From positions 3,596,001-3,660,000 of the forward strand of contig NZ_AP024897.1 of assembly GCF_024529975.1 (NCBI RefSeq): a stretch of 64,000 nucleotides of DNA. The letters run 5' to 3'. Within the stretch, counting starts at the first letter, position 1, and each line of letters begins with the position of its first letter. The translations under genes and the position numbers were made by a program. Of this stretch, positions 27,213 through 36,000 are shown piece by piece. The DNA is from Vibrio quintilis. Lineage in GTDB: Bacteria > Pseudomonadota > Gammaproteobacteria > Enterobacterales > Vibrionaceae. The notes below the pieces were generated by a model that was not told the origin of the DNA, did not search any database, and worked only from the letters and a program-made list of their open reading frames with translations.

Positions 27213-28490
27213 ATGACGAATATGGAATGGCAGGCACGCAAGGAAAAAGTTGTCGCAAAAGGCATGGCGAACCTTGCTCCTATTTATGCCGCATCAGCTA
27301 AAAATGCACAAATCACCGATATTGAAGGCAATACATATATTGATTTTGCTGCCGGAATTGCAGTGAATAATACGGGCCATTCGCATCCACAGATCGTTGC
27401 TGCCGTGCAAAAACAACTGGAGAATTTCAGTCATACCTGTTCAATGGTTACTCCTTATGGCAGCTTCGTTGAGCTGGCTGAAAAGGTCGTTGAACATGCA
27501 CCAATGCCTGGTGAAACCAAAGCGGCTTTCCTGACCACAGGGGCAGAAGCGGTTGAAAACGCGGTCAAGATTGCCAGAGCATACACCGGCCGTTCCGGTA
27601 TCGTTGCTTTTAAAGGCGGATTTCATGGCCGGACCAATATGTGTATGGGTCTGACAGGTAAAGTTGCACCTTATAAAGCAGGCTTCGGACCTTTCCCGAA
27701 TGAAATTTATCACCTGCCGTTCCCGAACACATATCACGGTGTCACTGAAGAAGAGAGCATCAATGCACTGTTTGACCTGTTCGCCTGTGATATTGAACCC
27801 GGCCGGATTGCAGCAATCATCTTTGAACCCATTCAGGGCGAAGGCGGTTTCTATCAGGCTCCTTCATCCTGGGTGAGTCAATTACGTGAAATCTGTGATC
27901 AGCATGGCATCGTCATGATCTGCGATGAGATTCAGACCGGTTTTGCAAGAACTGGCAAAATGTTTGCTTGTGAATACTTCGATGTGGAACCAGATATTGT
28001 AACCATGGCGAAAGGATTGGGTGGCGGCTTCCCGATTTCCGGCGTTGTCGGAAAAGCAGAAGTAATGGATGCAGCAAACCCGGGCGGTGTTGGTGGTACT
28101 TATGCGGGTTCTCCTCTGGCATGTACTGCCGCACTGGAAGTATTAAACATTATCGGGCAGGAAAACCTGTGTGAAAAAGCACAGCTGGTTGGCGCTCAGT
28201 TCAAAGAACAGCTCACTGCAATGCAACAGGAAATTCCCCAAATTGGTGATATTCGCCAGGTTGGTGCAATGATTGCGATCGAATTCAATGATCCGGCAAC
28301 AGGCGCACCTTTGGCTGATTTAACCAAACAACTGGTTGTTAAAAGTAATCATGCGGGTGTCATTTTGTTGTCTTGTGGCGTGAAAGGCAATGTCATCCGT
28401 TTTCTGCCACCACTCACTATTGAGCCTGAATTAATTGCTGAAGGGCTTGAAATCGTGAAAACTGAATTGCAGAAATTACTGACAAACTAA
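27213..28490 (+). CDS. gabT: 4-aminobutyrate aminotransferase
   Basis: PLP-dependent class III aminotransferase: GABA plus 2-oxoglutarate gives succinate semialdehyde plus glutamate. 425 residues, the normal length. Motifs: IDFAAGIAVNNTGHSHP near the start, GAEAVENAVKIAR, the PLP-cofactor Asp in CDEIQTGFARTGKMF, and the Schiff-base Lys in TMAKGLGGGFPISGVVG. GAAGGAATG precedes the ATG. It follows gabD on the same strand, but an intergenic palindrome separates them and this gene has its own strong terminator. Other omega-amino acids such as 5-aminovalerate are possible substrates. Confidence 0.94.
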   Translation: MTNMEWQARKEKVVAKGMANLAPIYAASAKNAQITDIEGNTYIDFAAGIAVNNTGHSHPQIVAAVQKQLENFSHTCSMVTPYGSFVELAEKVVEHAPMPGETKAAFLTTGAEAVENAVKIARAYTGRSGIVAFKGGFHGRTNMCMGLTGKVAPYKAGFGPFPNEIYHLPFPNTYHGVTEEESINALFDLFACDIEPGRIAAIIFEPIQGEGGFYQAPSSWVSQLREICDQHGIVMICDEIQTGFARTGKMFACEYFDVEPDIVTMAKGLGGGFPISGVVGKAEVMDAANPGGVGGTYAGSPLACTAALEVLNIIGQENLCEKAQLVGAQFKEQLTAMQQEIPQIGDIRQVGAMIAIEFNDPATGAPLADLTKQLVVKSNHAGVILLSCGVKGNVIRFLPPLTIEPELIAEGLEIVKTELQKLLTN

Positions 28491-28528
28491 ACAAACACCA
28501 AAGAAATCAATCTTTCTCTGGTGTACTT

Positions 28529-28572
28529 AAAGCGAAGATACAGCATCCCCTCAAGCATTGTATCTTCGCTTT
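28529..28572 (+). terminator. Hairpin terminator after gabT
   Basis: Perfect 14-bp stem AAAGCGAAGATACA (28529-28542) / TGTATCTTCGCTTT (28559-28572) with a 16-base loop and a T-rich tail. Confidence 0.8.
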
Positions 28573-28691
28573 CTTTCCTGAATAATCCAGTATCCGGGCG
28601 ACAGCATGACCTCAAACAGTCATTGAAACAGACATTGAACTAATGATAGTTTCGATATTACGGTGGTGAAACACAGCAGGAGTATAGCCGT

Positions 28692-30491
28692 ATGCTAAGC
28701 CAATACATTCACATTGATCCACTGGATGACAGAACCCTTCAGGATCAAATAAAAAGCAGCATAGCAAAAGCTATTTTTGATGGATTCATTCCCAAAGACA
28801 AAGCGCTGGTTTCTTCCCGTCGTCTGGCAAAAGAGCTTCAGGTTTCCCGAAATACAATTTTACGTGTTTATGAACAACTCACCGAAGACGGTATTTTAGT
28901 CTCTCTTGAACGGAAAGGTTACTTTATTAATCAGGGACTGGAACTACCGGCAATCAAATCAGCCCAGCCCGAAAAATACACCCAAATCCAGCAACTGGAC
29001 TGGAGCAGATATTTAATCACAGAAAATACAGTATCCGAGCGAATTGCCCGCGACTTAGATCGTTATCCGTATCTGTTTGTCAGCGGCGTGGTTGATGAAG
29101 ATTTATTCCCGGTGTCGGAATGGCGTAAATGCAGTATTCAGTCACTGAATAAGAGCAACCACAGGACATGGACTTCAGTCAATGCCGGTAGTGATGCGCT
29201 GATAGAACAGGTTCGTACCCGGGTGTTACCCAAGCGGGGTATTTTTGTCGATCAAAACCAGATAGCGGTCACTCTGGGCTGTCAGAACAGTTTATACTAT
29301 TTATCCAAACTCTTAATTTCGGACCAGACAACCGTCGGGATCGAAAATCCCGGTTATCCGGAAGCACTCCACCAGTTTCAGGCCAGACAGGCCAAAGTCT
29401 TACCCATAGAAGTCGATCATAAAGGGCTTATCGTAGATGAACAGCTGGCACCCTGCCAGCTGGTATACACCACGCCGAGTAACCAGTTTCCAACGACCGT
29501 CCGGTTATCTCCTGACCGGCGAAAAAAACTGATTGATATGGCTGAAGCGCATGATTTTCTGATCATTGAGGATGACTTTGAACACGATATCAACTTTATC
29601 GAAGATGCCTGTCCGGCAATGAAAAGTGAATATCCGAGTGATCGAATCATCTACATCTCCAGCTTTACTTCAACCCTGGCTCCCGGCCTGCGTATCGGGT
29701 ATATCGTTGCACCAGAACCATTAATCACACAGATTAAGGCGCTGCAGTTCCGGACTCACAGTTGCCCGCCCAAAAACAACTGTCAGACTTTAGCGCTGTT
29801 TTTGAGCCTGGGACATTATGATTCGCTGGCGCAAAAAATGCTGAAACGCTACCGTGAAAAATGGCTGACGATGGAAAAAGCACTAAACTATTATTTTCCG
29901 CAATCCGGTGTGATTCCTTCCCTTGCCGGAACAGCTTTCTGGATTAACTACAAACAGGGCTTTAATGCAGAACAGTTTGAAAAGCTGGCTGAGCAAAAAG
30001 GTATCCTGATTAATAACGGCGCCAGATATTACTTCTCTGATAAAAAAACCAACAGTTTCCGGCTCAGTTTTCAGTCGATCAGAACCGAACGTATCCGCGA
30101 AGGTGTAGCGCTGCTCTCACAAATCGCAAAACAGATCATGCCGATTGAGCATCTGTCTCAATGTTCAGAATCTCCGTTGCGCAGCCAGGAAATCCGGCAA
30201 TTACTGACGAACAAGGTGATGCTGACAAAAGATTGCTTTAATATTCCCTACCGAATCACTTTTCAGGCGGACGGAAAGATGACCGGCATTTCAGATCGGC
30301 CAAATGATATCGATGAAGGCTACTGGTGGGTGGAAAAAGATAAATTCTTCTATCAATGGAGAAACTGGCAGTTTGCTGATATCCGTAAAATAACGATTGT
30401 TTTAGAGAAAAATGAAATCAAGAGATTTGATGAAGATGGTTATTTTATCGGAGAAGCGCAGCTGATTGGTGATAGTTCCAGGGTCAGCTGA
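28692..30491 (+). CDS. MocR/GabR-type regulator lacking the PLP lysine, with an extra C-terminal domain
   Basis: 599 residues. An N-terminal GntR winged helix (about 10-75: SSRRLAKELQVSRNTILRVY) is followed by an aminotransferase-like fold (about 130-470: GCQNSLYYLSKLL, GIENPGYPEA, YTTPSNQFPTTVRLS, IIEDDFEHDINF). In MocR proteins the motif SFSKTLAPGLR carries the lysine that binds PLP. Here it reads SSFTSTLAPGLRIGY, with Ser at the lysine position. The usual EDDYDSEFRY is also altered. About 110 extra residues follow (about 485-599, with DEGYWWVEKDKFFYQWRNWQ), making it longer than the usual 450-500. An AGGAG ribosome site precedes the ATG. It closes the gab block and probably controls it. 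Inference: ligand sensing has moved from PLP aldimine chemistry to another mode, perhaps the C-terminal domain. Confidence 0.88.
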   Translation: MLSQYIHIDPLDDRTLQDQIKSSIAKAIFDGFIPKDKALVSSRRLAKELQVSRNTILRVYEQLTEDGILVSLERKGYFINQGLELPAIKSAQPEKYTQIQQLDWSRYLITENTVSERIARDLDRYPYLFVSGVVDEDLFPVSEWRKCSIQSLNKSNHRTWTSVNAGSDALIEQVRTRVLPKRGIFVDQNQIAVTLGCQNSLYYLSKLLISDQTTVGIENPGYPEALHQFQARQAKVLPIEVDHKGLIVDEQLAPCQLVYTTPSNQFPTTVRLSPDRRKKLIDMAEAHDFLIIEDDFEHDINFIEDACPAMKSEYPSDRIIYISSFTSTLAPGLRIGYIVAPEPLITQIKALQFRTHSCPPKNNCQTLALFLSLGHYDSLAQKMLKRYREKWLTMEKALNYYFPQSGVIPSLAGTAFWINYKQGFNAEQFEKLAEQKGILINNGARYYFSDKKTNSFRLSFQSIRTERIREGVALLSQIAKQIMPIEHLSQCSESPLRSQEIRQLLTNKVMLTKDCFNIPYRITFQADGKMTGISDRPNDIDEGYWWVEKDKFFYQWRNWQFADIRKITIVLEKNEIKRFDEDGYFIGEAQLIGDSSRVS

Positions 30492-30598
30492 TCTCCGGTG
30501 ACAGTTTTTCAGCAAACTGATGGTGATTGAAGTACAGCAGAAATGCGGCCATCTGAATAAGCAATGGCCGAGCGCTGAATCAATCACCAGCAAACGTA

Positions 30599-31084
30599 TT
30601 ATTCAACTCCCAGCCGCTGTTTGACGATATTTTCACAATGATCGATTGCTTCAATGTCCCGCGGAATGATAATCACGGTATCATTTCCGCCAACCGTTCC
30701 CAGGATTTCCCGGTGCGGGTCTGAGTCGACCAGACGAGCCACCAGCTGCGCACTTCCAGGATAGGTTTTGACGACAACCATTGACTGATTATGCGTAATA
30801 AATTCAATTTGAGAAGCAATGGATGACTTGACACTCACAGGTGCTGTTTCGACTGTAATACAGTACACTTTTTTACCGCACGCATTCTTCACTTTGACCA
30901 CGCCCAACTGAAGTAACAGGCGGGAAACGGTTGACTGACTGATCCCAGAGTACCCGAGTTCTTCCAGTTTTTCTCTCAGCTCACCTTGATTAGAAAAGCT
31001 TTGTTGTTGTAGTAACCGCTTACAAACAGATAATAGTGAGTCTTCTCTGCCTAAGTTTTCTTCCTGAACTATTTGCCTCTTCAC
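30599..31084 (-). CDS. argR: Arginine repressor paralogue of the arc locus
   Basis: Arginine-responsive DNA-binding hexamer subunit. Winged helix at about 10-80 (LQQQSFSNQGELREKLEELG, ISQSTVSRLLLQLGVVKV). The C-terminal oligomerisation and arginine-binding domain has PGSAQLVARLVDSDPHREILGTVGGNDTVIIIPRD. I start it at the GTG 31084 (GGGGGAG just upstream; 161 residues, near the usual 156). An ATG at 31135 would add 17 residues but falls on a palindrome in the likely promoter. Because the main biosynthetic ArgR usually sits by mdh in related genomes, this copy next to arcABC is probably a dedicated activator or repressor of arginine catabolism (inference). Confidence 0.88.
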   Translation of the reverse strand: MKRQIVQEENLGREDSLLSVCKRLLQQQSFSNQGELREKLEELGYSGISQSTVSRLLLQLGVVKVKNACGKKVYCITVETAPVSVKSSIASQIEFITHNQSMVVVKTYPGSAQLVARLVDSDPHREILGTVGGNDTVIIIPRDIEAIDHCENIVKQRLGVE

Positions 31085-31125
31085 AGGCTCCCCCTTTTTC
31101 AGTTCAGCGTTATAATCCGGGGATA

Positions 31126-31146
31126 ATCTGAGCATGATGCTCAGAT
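31126..31146. promoter_or_regulatory. Perfect palindrome in the argR promoter region
   Basis: Arms ATCTGAGCAT and ATGCTCAGAT around a single central G, 10+1+10 bases. It lies just upstream of a TATAAC-like -10 for argR (minus strand) and 42 bases before the GTG start. It does not match the ARG box consensus, so the binding protein is unknown. Confidence 0.5.
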
Positions 31147-31622
31147 GCCGGATATATTCATATGCATAAAAAACACGTCATACCATCAGTATCCGAAGCA
31201 AGCCGGCTGCTTCTGTTCAGGCTTTATGCCCTGCAATCAAATCTATTTAAAACACCCAATATTCATCCATCAAAGTTTACCGGCTCCAGACTGACAGCAA
31301 CCCCGTTGTATCCGCAAACAACCCGCTGTGACCGTGTTCAGGCTGCTGAACCACGCTGCTTCAGGTTGTTTGAAATATTATCTAACAGCACCGACATCAT
31401 TGGTAGTTTAAAAAATTACTTTTGAACACATTATCAAATAAAAATAAAGAATATTGATAAAAAATCGAATCAAAACACCATTTCAGTTTAATTTTAAATA
31501 ATTATTCACTTTTATGTTTACATCATAACCGGCTGAACTTTTGCAACTGCAATCCCACCATTTTCAGCAAGCCTGAAGTGTCAGTGAACAAACCCGGCAC
31601 TCGGGTTTGTTCTTCACCGGCT
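31147..31622. other. Intergenic region between argR and arcB with repeat and hairpin
   Basis: No gene seen; an 87-codon plus-strand frame here has no support. It holds a diverged member of the palindrome family, CAAACAACC (31315-31323) / GGTTGTTTG (31364-31372), and next to arcB a hairpin GAACAAACCCG (31586-31596) / CGGGTTTGTTC (31602-31612) that may end the arcACB transcript, although no good U-run follows it on the minus strand. Confidence 0.5.
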
Positions 31623-32627
31623 TTAATCTCCTAATGTCGCCACCATCACAGCTTTAATGGTATGCATCCGGTTCTCTGCTTCATCAAATACAATCGAATA
31701 ATCAGATTCAAATACATCCTCAGTCACTTCCAGGCCTGACATACCGTATTTTTCAGCCACTTCTTTCCCGACTGTAGTTTCATCATTATGAAAAGCCGGT
31801 AAGCAGTGCATAAATTTTACATGGGGATTACCGGTCGCCCGGATCATATCCATATTCACCTGATAAGGCGTCATCAGTTTTACCCGCTCATCCCACGCTT
31901 GCTGAGATTCTCCCATCGAAACCCACACATCGGTGTAGAGGAAGTCGCAGCCCCGAACCCCTTCACTAACCGCTTCGGTGAGTGTAATTTTTCCGCCGGT
32001 TTTCTGTGCGATTTCCCGGCAGGTGGCGACCAGACTCTCCTCCGGCCAGAATTGTTTCGGTGCGACCAGCCGGATATCCATCCCCATTTTGGCCGCACCG
32101 ACCATCAGAGAGTTTCCCATGTTATTCCGGGCATCCCCAAGATAAGCAAATGAAATTTCATGTAGCTGTTTTCCGCGGCTGTGCTCCAGCATCGTCATAA
32201 AATCAGCCAGTATCTGAGTCGGGTGAAATTCATTGGTCAGTCCATTCCAGACAGGAACCCCGGCATATGCACCCAGTTCTTCAACAATATCCTGACCAAA
32301 ACCGCGATATTCGATCCCATCATACATACGACCCAGCACCCGGGCTGTATCTTTCATTGATTCTTTATGACCAATCTGGGAACCAGCAGGAGCCAGATAG
32401 GAGACCTGAGCACCCTGATCAAATGCTGCAACCTCGAATGCACATCGGGTTCTGGTTGACGTTTTTTCAAAAATCAGGGCAACATTTTTACCAGTCAGCC
32501 GGGGCTGTTCATACCCATTGTATTTGGCTTTTTTCAGTTCAATCGCCAAATCCAGAAAGTGTTGAATCTCGCGGGAAGAAAAATCTAAAAGTTTCAGAAA
32601 ATTACGGTTACGTAAATTAAAAGCCAT
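31623..32627 (-). CDS. arcB: Ornithine carbamoyltransferase, catabolic by context
   Basis: Splits citrulline with phosphate into ornithine and carbamoyl phosphate in the arginine deiminase pathway; the fold is shared with anabolic ArgF. 334 residues. Carbamoyl-phosphate site [19 protein letters not shown] near residue 55, [27 protein letters not shown], ornithine-binding [12 protein letters not shown] near 270. Third gene of the arcA-arcC-arcB series on the minus strand, 109 bases after arcC. Sequence alone does not separate catabolic from anabolic enzyme; position does. Confidence 0.95.
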   Translation of the reverse strand: MAFNLRNRNFLKLLDFSSREIQHFLDLAIELKKAKYNGYEQPRLTGKNVALIFEKTSTRTRCAFEVAAFDQGAQVSYLAPAGSQIGHKESMKDTARVLGRMYDGIEYRGFGQDIVEELGAYAGVPVWNGLTNEFHPTQILADFMTMLEHSRGKQLHEISFAYLGDARNNMGNSLMVGAAKMGMDIRLVAPKQFWPEESLVATCREIAQKTGGKITLTEAVSEGVRGCDFLYTDVWVSMGESQQAWDERVKLMTPYQVNMDMIRATGNPHVKFMHCLPAFHNDETTVGKEVAEKYGMSGLEVTEDVFESDYSIVFDEAENRMHTIKAVMVATLGD

Positions 32628-32736
32628 GACATCAATCCTCTGGTTATATCATGCTTACAAATGGCAATAGTCTGCCCGGTGAAAGACCTTCATCTCCCAC
32701 GAAAGCGCCATCCATAAGAAGGTGATTCAAATAAAA

Positions 32737-33648
32737 TTAATTGTGACTAATGCAGGTGCCGGCAGTTCCTTCCAGAATCTTCAGCCCATCTTTTAAAGCT
32801 CCAATTCCGACAATCTTGCCACCCTGATGAATGAATTCGCAGGACGCTTCTATTTTGGGCCCCATCGAACCGGCATCAAACTGATAATGTTTGAGCTCTC
32901 CGGGCGTTGTTGCCTGCAATCGTGTCTGTGCCGGCGTCCCCCAGTCCAGATACACACCATCCGCATCTGTCAGAATCAGCAGTGCATCGGCACCGATTTG
33001 TCTGGCCAGAAAAGCCGCTGACATATCTTTATCAATCACAGCTTCAACGCCTACCAGCTTACCGTTTTCATATTTCACCGGAATGCCACCACCGCCGGTA
33101 CAAATCACAAGATGGCCTTCACTGATCAGCCGGGTGATCGCTTCTGCTTCAACAATTCCTGTCGGCAACGGGCTGGGAACAACCCGGCGAAAATACTGTC
33201 CGTCCGGCTTCACTGTCCAGCGATATTTCTCAGCCAGTTCGATCGCTTCCTCTCTGCTGTAAACTGGCCCAATCGGCTTTGTCGGGTTCGAAAATGCAGG
33301 ATCTGCCGGATCTACCGTCATTTGCGTCAGCAAACAGGAAACCTGGCTGTCAGGCATCGTATTTTTAAACTCCTGCATCAGCATGTAACCAATCATCCCC
33401 TGCGTTTCACTGCCCAGAACATCCAGCGGGTAAGGGTTGACGGCTTTATATTCCATGCCCTGCAGCGCCAGTAAACCGACCTGAGGCCCGTTGCCGTGAA
33501 CCAGAACAACGTTATATTCACGGGCAATTTCTGCAATGGTTCTGACCGCTGTTTCTATATTATGGCGTTGAATATCAGCCTCCAGAGGCTCGCCACGACG
33601 AAGCAGAGCGTTTCCGCCCAATGCAACGACAACTGTTTTCTTAGTCAT
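32737..33648 (-). CDS. arcC: Carbamate kinase
   Basis: Makes ATP from carbamoyl phosphate and ADP, the energy-yielding step of the arginine deiminase pathway. 303 residues from the ATG at 33648 (a TTG two codons upstream is in frame but less likely). Amino-acid-kinase motifs: VVVALGGNALLRRGEPL at the start, VLVHGNGPQVG, LVICTGGGGIPV, and DKDMSAAFLARQIGADALLILTDADGVY. Lies between arcA (75 bases) and arcB. Confidence 0.96.
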   Translation of the reverse strand: MTKKTVVVALGGNALLRRGEPLEADIQRHNIETAVRTIAEIAREYNVVLVHGNGPQVGLLALQGMEYKAVNPYPLDVLGSETQGMIGYMLMQEFKNTMPDSQVSCLLTQMTVDPADPAFSNPTKPIGPVYSREEAIELAEKYRWTVKPDGQYFRRVVPSPLPTGIVEAEAITRLISEGHLVICTGGGGIPVKYENGKLVGVEAVIDKDMSAAFLARQIGADALLILTDADGVYLDWGTPAQTRLQATTPGELKHYQFDAGSMGPKIEASCEFIHQGGKIVGIGALKDGLKILEGTAGTCISHN

Positions 33649-33723
33649 AGTCAATTTCTCTGTTGATAATCAAATTAGTCGGGATTCAGCACCAGAATCA
33701 ATCCGGCCACTGAGATCTCTCAG

Positions 33724-34944
33724 TTAAATTCCATCCCGTTCAACAGGACAACTCATACACCGGGCACCACCCCGCCCGCGGCCCAGTTCATCTCCCGGTA
33801 TTGGCAATACAGTAATGCCGGCTTTGTCATATTTTTCATTGGTATAGGTATTCCGCTCGTATCCGATCACAACGCCCGGCCGGATCGTCAACACATTATT
33901 GGCGTCATTCCACTGCTCACGTTCGGCTTCAAAACTATCGCCACCAGTGGTGATCATATTCAGTTTATCCACACCTAAAGCTTTCTCTATCGCATGAATG
34001 TAAGTCGACTCTTGTTTTGCGCTGACATGACCGGATTCATCTCCGGTCAGCGACCAGCAGGCCACATCATCCGGAATTACATTTGGGTAAACAGAGAAAG
34101 TATCTTCACGGACATGCGTCATTACCGTATCCAGATGCATGCAGGAACGATCTTTCGGCAGCTCAAGTGCAATCACCTGCTTTGCCTGTCCGCTTTGAAA
34201 CAGGGAAGATGCCAAATGTTCCACGCCCTGAGATGTGGTGCGTTCGGACATCCCAATCAGGACAGCCCCACGACCAATCACCAGCACATCGCCACCTTCA
34301 ATGGTTGAGCGATCATAATGCTGTTGTTCATCACCAAAATATTTAATGAAGTCGCAACCGGCAAAATCCGGATGCCAGCGATAAATCGCTCTCAAATGGT
34401 TGGTTTCCCTTTGTCGGGCCACTTTCGCCATCGGATTGATCGACACGCCACCATAAACCCAGCATGAGGTATCACGGGTAAACAAATGGTTTGGCAAAGG
34501 CTCAATAATAAAATCCGTCGGCTTATACATGGACTGCAATATAGAAGATGACTGAAATGGCACTTCACTGGCGGGCAGCCCACCGGTCAGAATTTTTGAT
34601 AACTTCAGGTGAGGTAAGTCATTCAGATAACAGCGTAAATCATTCGCAAAAGTCGCCCCGAAACGATGATCAGAAACCTGTGTATTGAGCAGCCACGCTT
34701 TGGCTTCAGGTATATCCAGCGTTTCAGCCAGCAGCTCTGTCAGAAAGAGTACTTCAACGCCTTGATCTGATAGCGTCCGGGTAAATGTGTCATGCTCTTC
34801 ACCGGCCCTTTGCACCGCAAGCACATCATCAAAAAGAAGATCATGACAGTTCGATGGCGTTAAATGAGTCAGTGCCCGTTTCGGGCGATGGACTAATACC
34901 CGGCGTAACTGACCTATTTCAGATCCTACATATAAACGACTCAT
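33724..34944 (-). CDS. arcA: Arginine deiminase
   Basis: Hydrolyses arginine to citrulline and ammonia. 406 residues. Guanidino-group-modifying fold: [60 protein letters not shown], and the catalytic Cys near the C-terminus in [16 protein letters not shown]. First gene of the arcACB series, divergent from the antiporter gene across a 1-kb control region with FNR and ARG-like boxes. Confidence 0.97.
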   Translation of the reverse strand: MSRLYVGSEIGQLRRVLVHRPKRALTHLTPSNCHDLLFDDVLAVQRAGEEHDTFTRTLSDQGVEVLFLTELLAETLDIPEAKAWLLNTQVSDHRFGATFANDLRCYLNDLPHLKLSKILTGGLPASEVPFQSSSILQSMYKPTDFIIEPLPNHLFTRDTSCWVYGGVSINPMAKVARQRETNHLRAIYRWHPDFAGCDFIKYFGDEQQHYDRSTIEGGDVLVIGRGAVLIGMSERTTSQGVEHLASSLFQSGQAKQVIALELPKDRSCMHLDTVMTHVREDTFSVYPNVIPDDVACWSLTGDESGHVSAKQESTYIHAIEKALGVDKLNMITTGGDSFEAEREQWNDANNVLTIRPGVVIGYERNTYTNEKYDKAGITVLPIPGDELGRGRGGARCMSCPVERDGI

Positions 34945-35355
34945 AATTAATCCTCTCTTATTAACTCTCTGATTAAAACATACAAAGTAATAATATTTTT
35001 ATATGCACCCTGCTATTTATTTCACCATTCATACTAGTCGTAAATATCAGATTATCTTAGACCACCATCACAATTAAACTGAACAAATATATGAATAAAA
35101 AACAGCATTGTTTAACAAAATAAATTCACAACCCTATTTAACAATAATGATGAATAAAATATCAGACTCAATGGAAATTAATGCTTAAATCATTTTATAA
35201 TCACTTCTCACTCATCAATTTATTTTATTGACAAAGAAATTTATGCATTGTTTCCCTGAGCTTTATATTTAATTTTTTTATGCATTCACAATGAATACCT
35301 AAGTAAATTACTCATGATATTTCACACCTGGTTAACAATACTTTCTCACAAATAA

Positions 35356-35369
35356 TTGATCTTGATCAC
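35356..35369. promoter_or_regulatory. Near-consensus FNR box
   Basis: TTGATCTTGATCAC, nine of ten matches to TTGAT-N4-ATCAA. Nearer to arcA than the second box; probably serves the arcACB promoter (inference). Confidence 0.6.
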
Positions 35370-35538
35370 TCAAAGAAAGCATCAATGAAAGAATTGGAAA
35401 CACAAATATTGACGATAAAATCAGCGATTGTTGAAGAGCAGAGTCTTGGTATTTTTGAGCGTCAAAGGCGGTAAATATAAAATATTCATATATTTTAGTT
35501 AAATATTCAGTTCAAAATTTCATCACCACTATTGGTTT

Positions 35539-35552
35539 TTGATCAGGATCAA
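35539..35552. promoter_or_regulatory. Perfect FNR box
   Basis: TTGATCAGGATCAA matches TTGAT-N4-ATCAA at all ten positions. FNR activates such promoters without oxygen. A CATAAT -10-like hexamer lies downstream at 35597-35602, pointing to the antiporter gene. It also fits the CRP core weakly. Confidence 0.7.
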
Positions 35553-36000
35553 ACTTAAGATTGAATTTGTTTTCTTGAATCAGGCCAGTTTTTCTGCATA
35601 ATATTCCCGACAAAAAATAACATATGCTTTCAATACAACCATCATTAACCATAAACAAATTTATTTATGAATAATTTTTCATCATTAATAGTTAATTACC
35701 CCTTATATCTATTTGGTAAAAAAATAATGTTAATACTTTTGTGAGTATCAACATGGATGAAATATATCATTACAATTAAACTCATCTATGTAATATCAGT
35801 TAAAAAAGTTATTTAGATGAGCATTCACGTTTTATATATTTGCTATTATAAATACAGAGTCATATATCACTAACTTCTTATAAAGCTGAACACGAAAACC
35901 AATATAATAAGCATATAAAGTCAATCAACAGATAGTTAGATTGATTAATATTCATCAACTTTCAGAAGATACATCTCTGCTGAATGTTAAGGAGATTAAT

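Larger units (their letters stand above)
34945..36000. promoter_or_regulatory. 1-kb AT-rich divergent control region of the arc genes
   Basis: No reading frame of interest. It holds a perfect FNR box at 35539, a near-perfect one at 35356 and ARG-box-like sites TGAATAATTTTTCA (35668-35681) and TGAATAAAATATCA (35150-35163), each 12 of 14 to TGAATWWWWATTCA. Unusually long for two divergent promoters. Confidence 0.7.

Noticed and set aside
31162-31425. 87-codon frame in the argR-arcB gap
   Set aside because: No convincing ribosome site, unlikely composition, and it runs through a palindromic repeat.
31586-31612. Strong terminator after arcB
   Set aside because: The stem is good, but no U-run follows it on the minus strand, so it is listed only as a hairpin.
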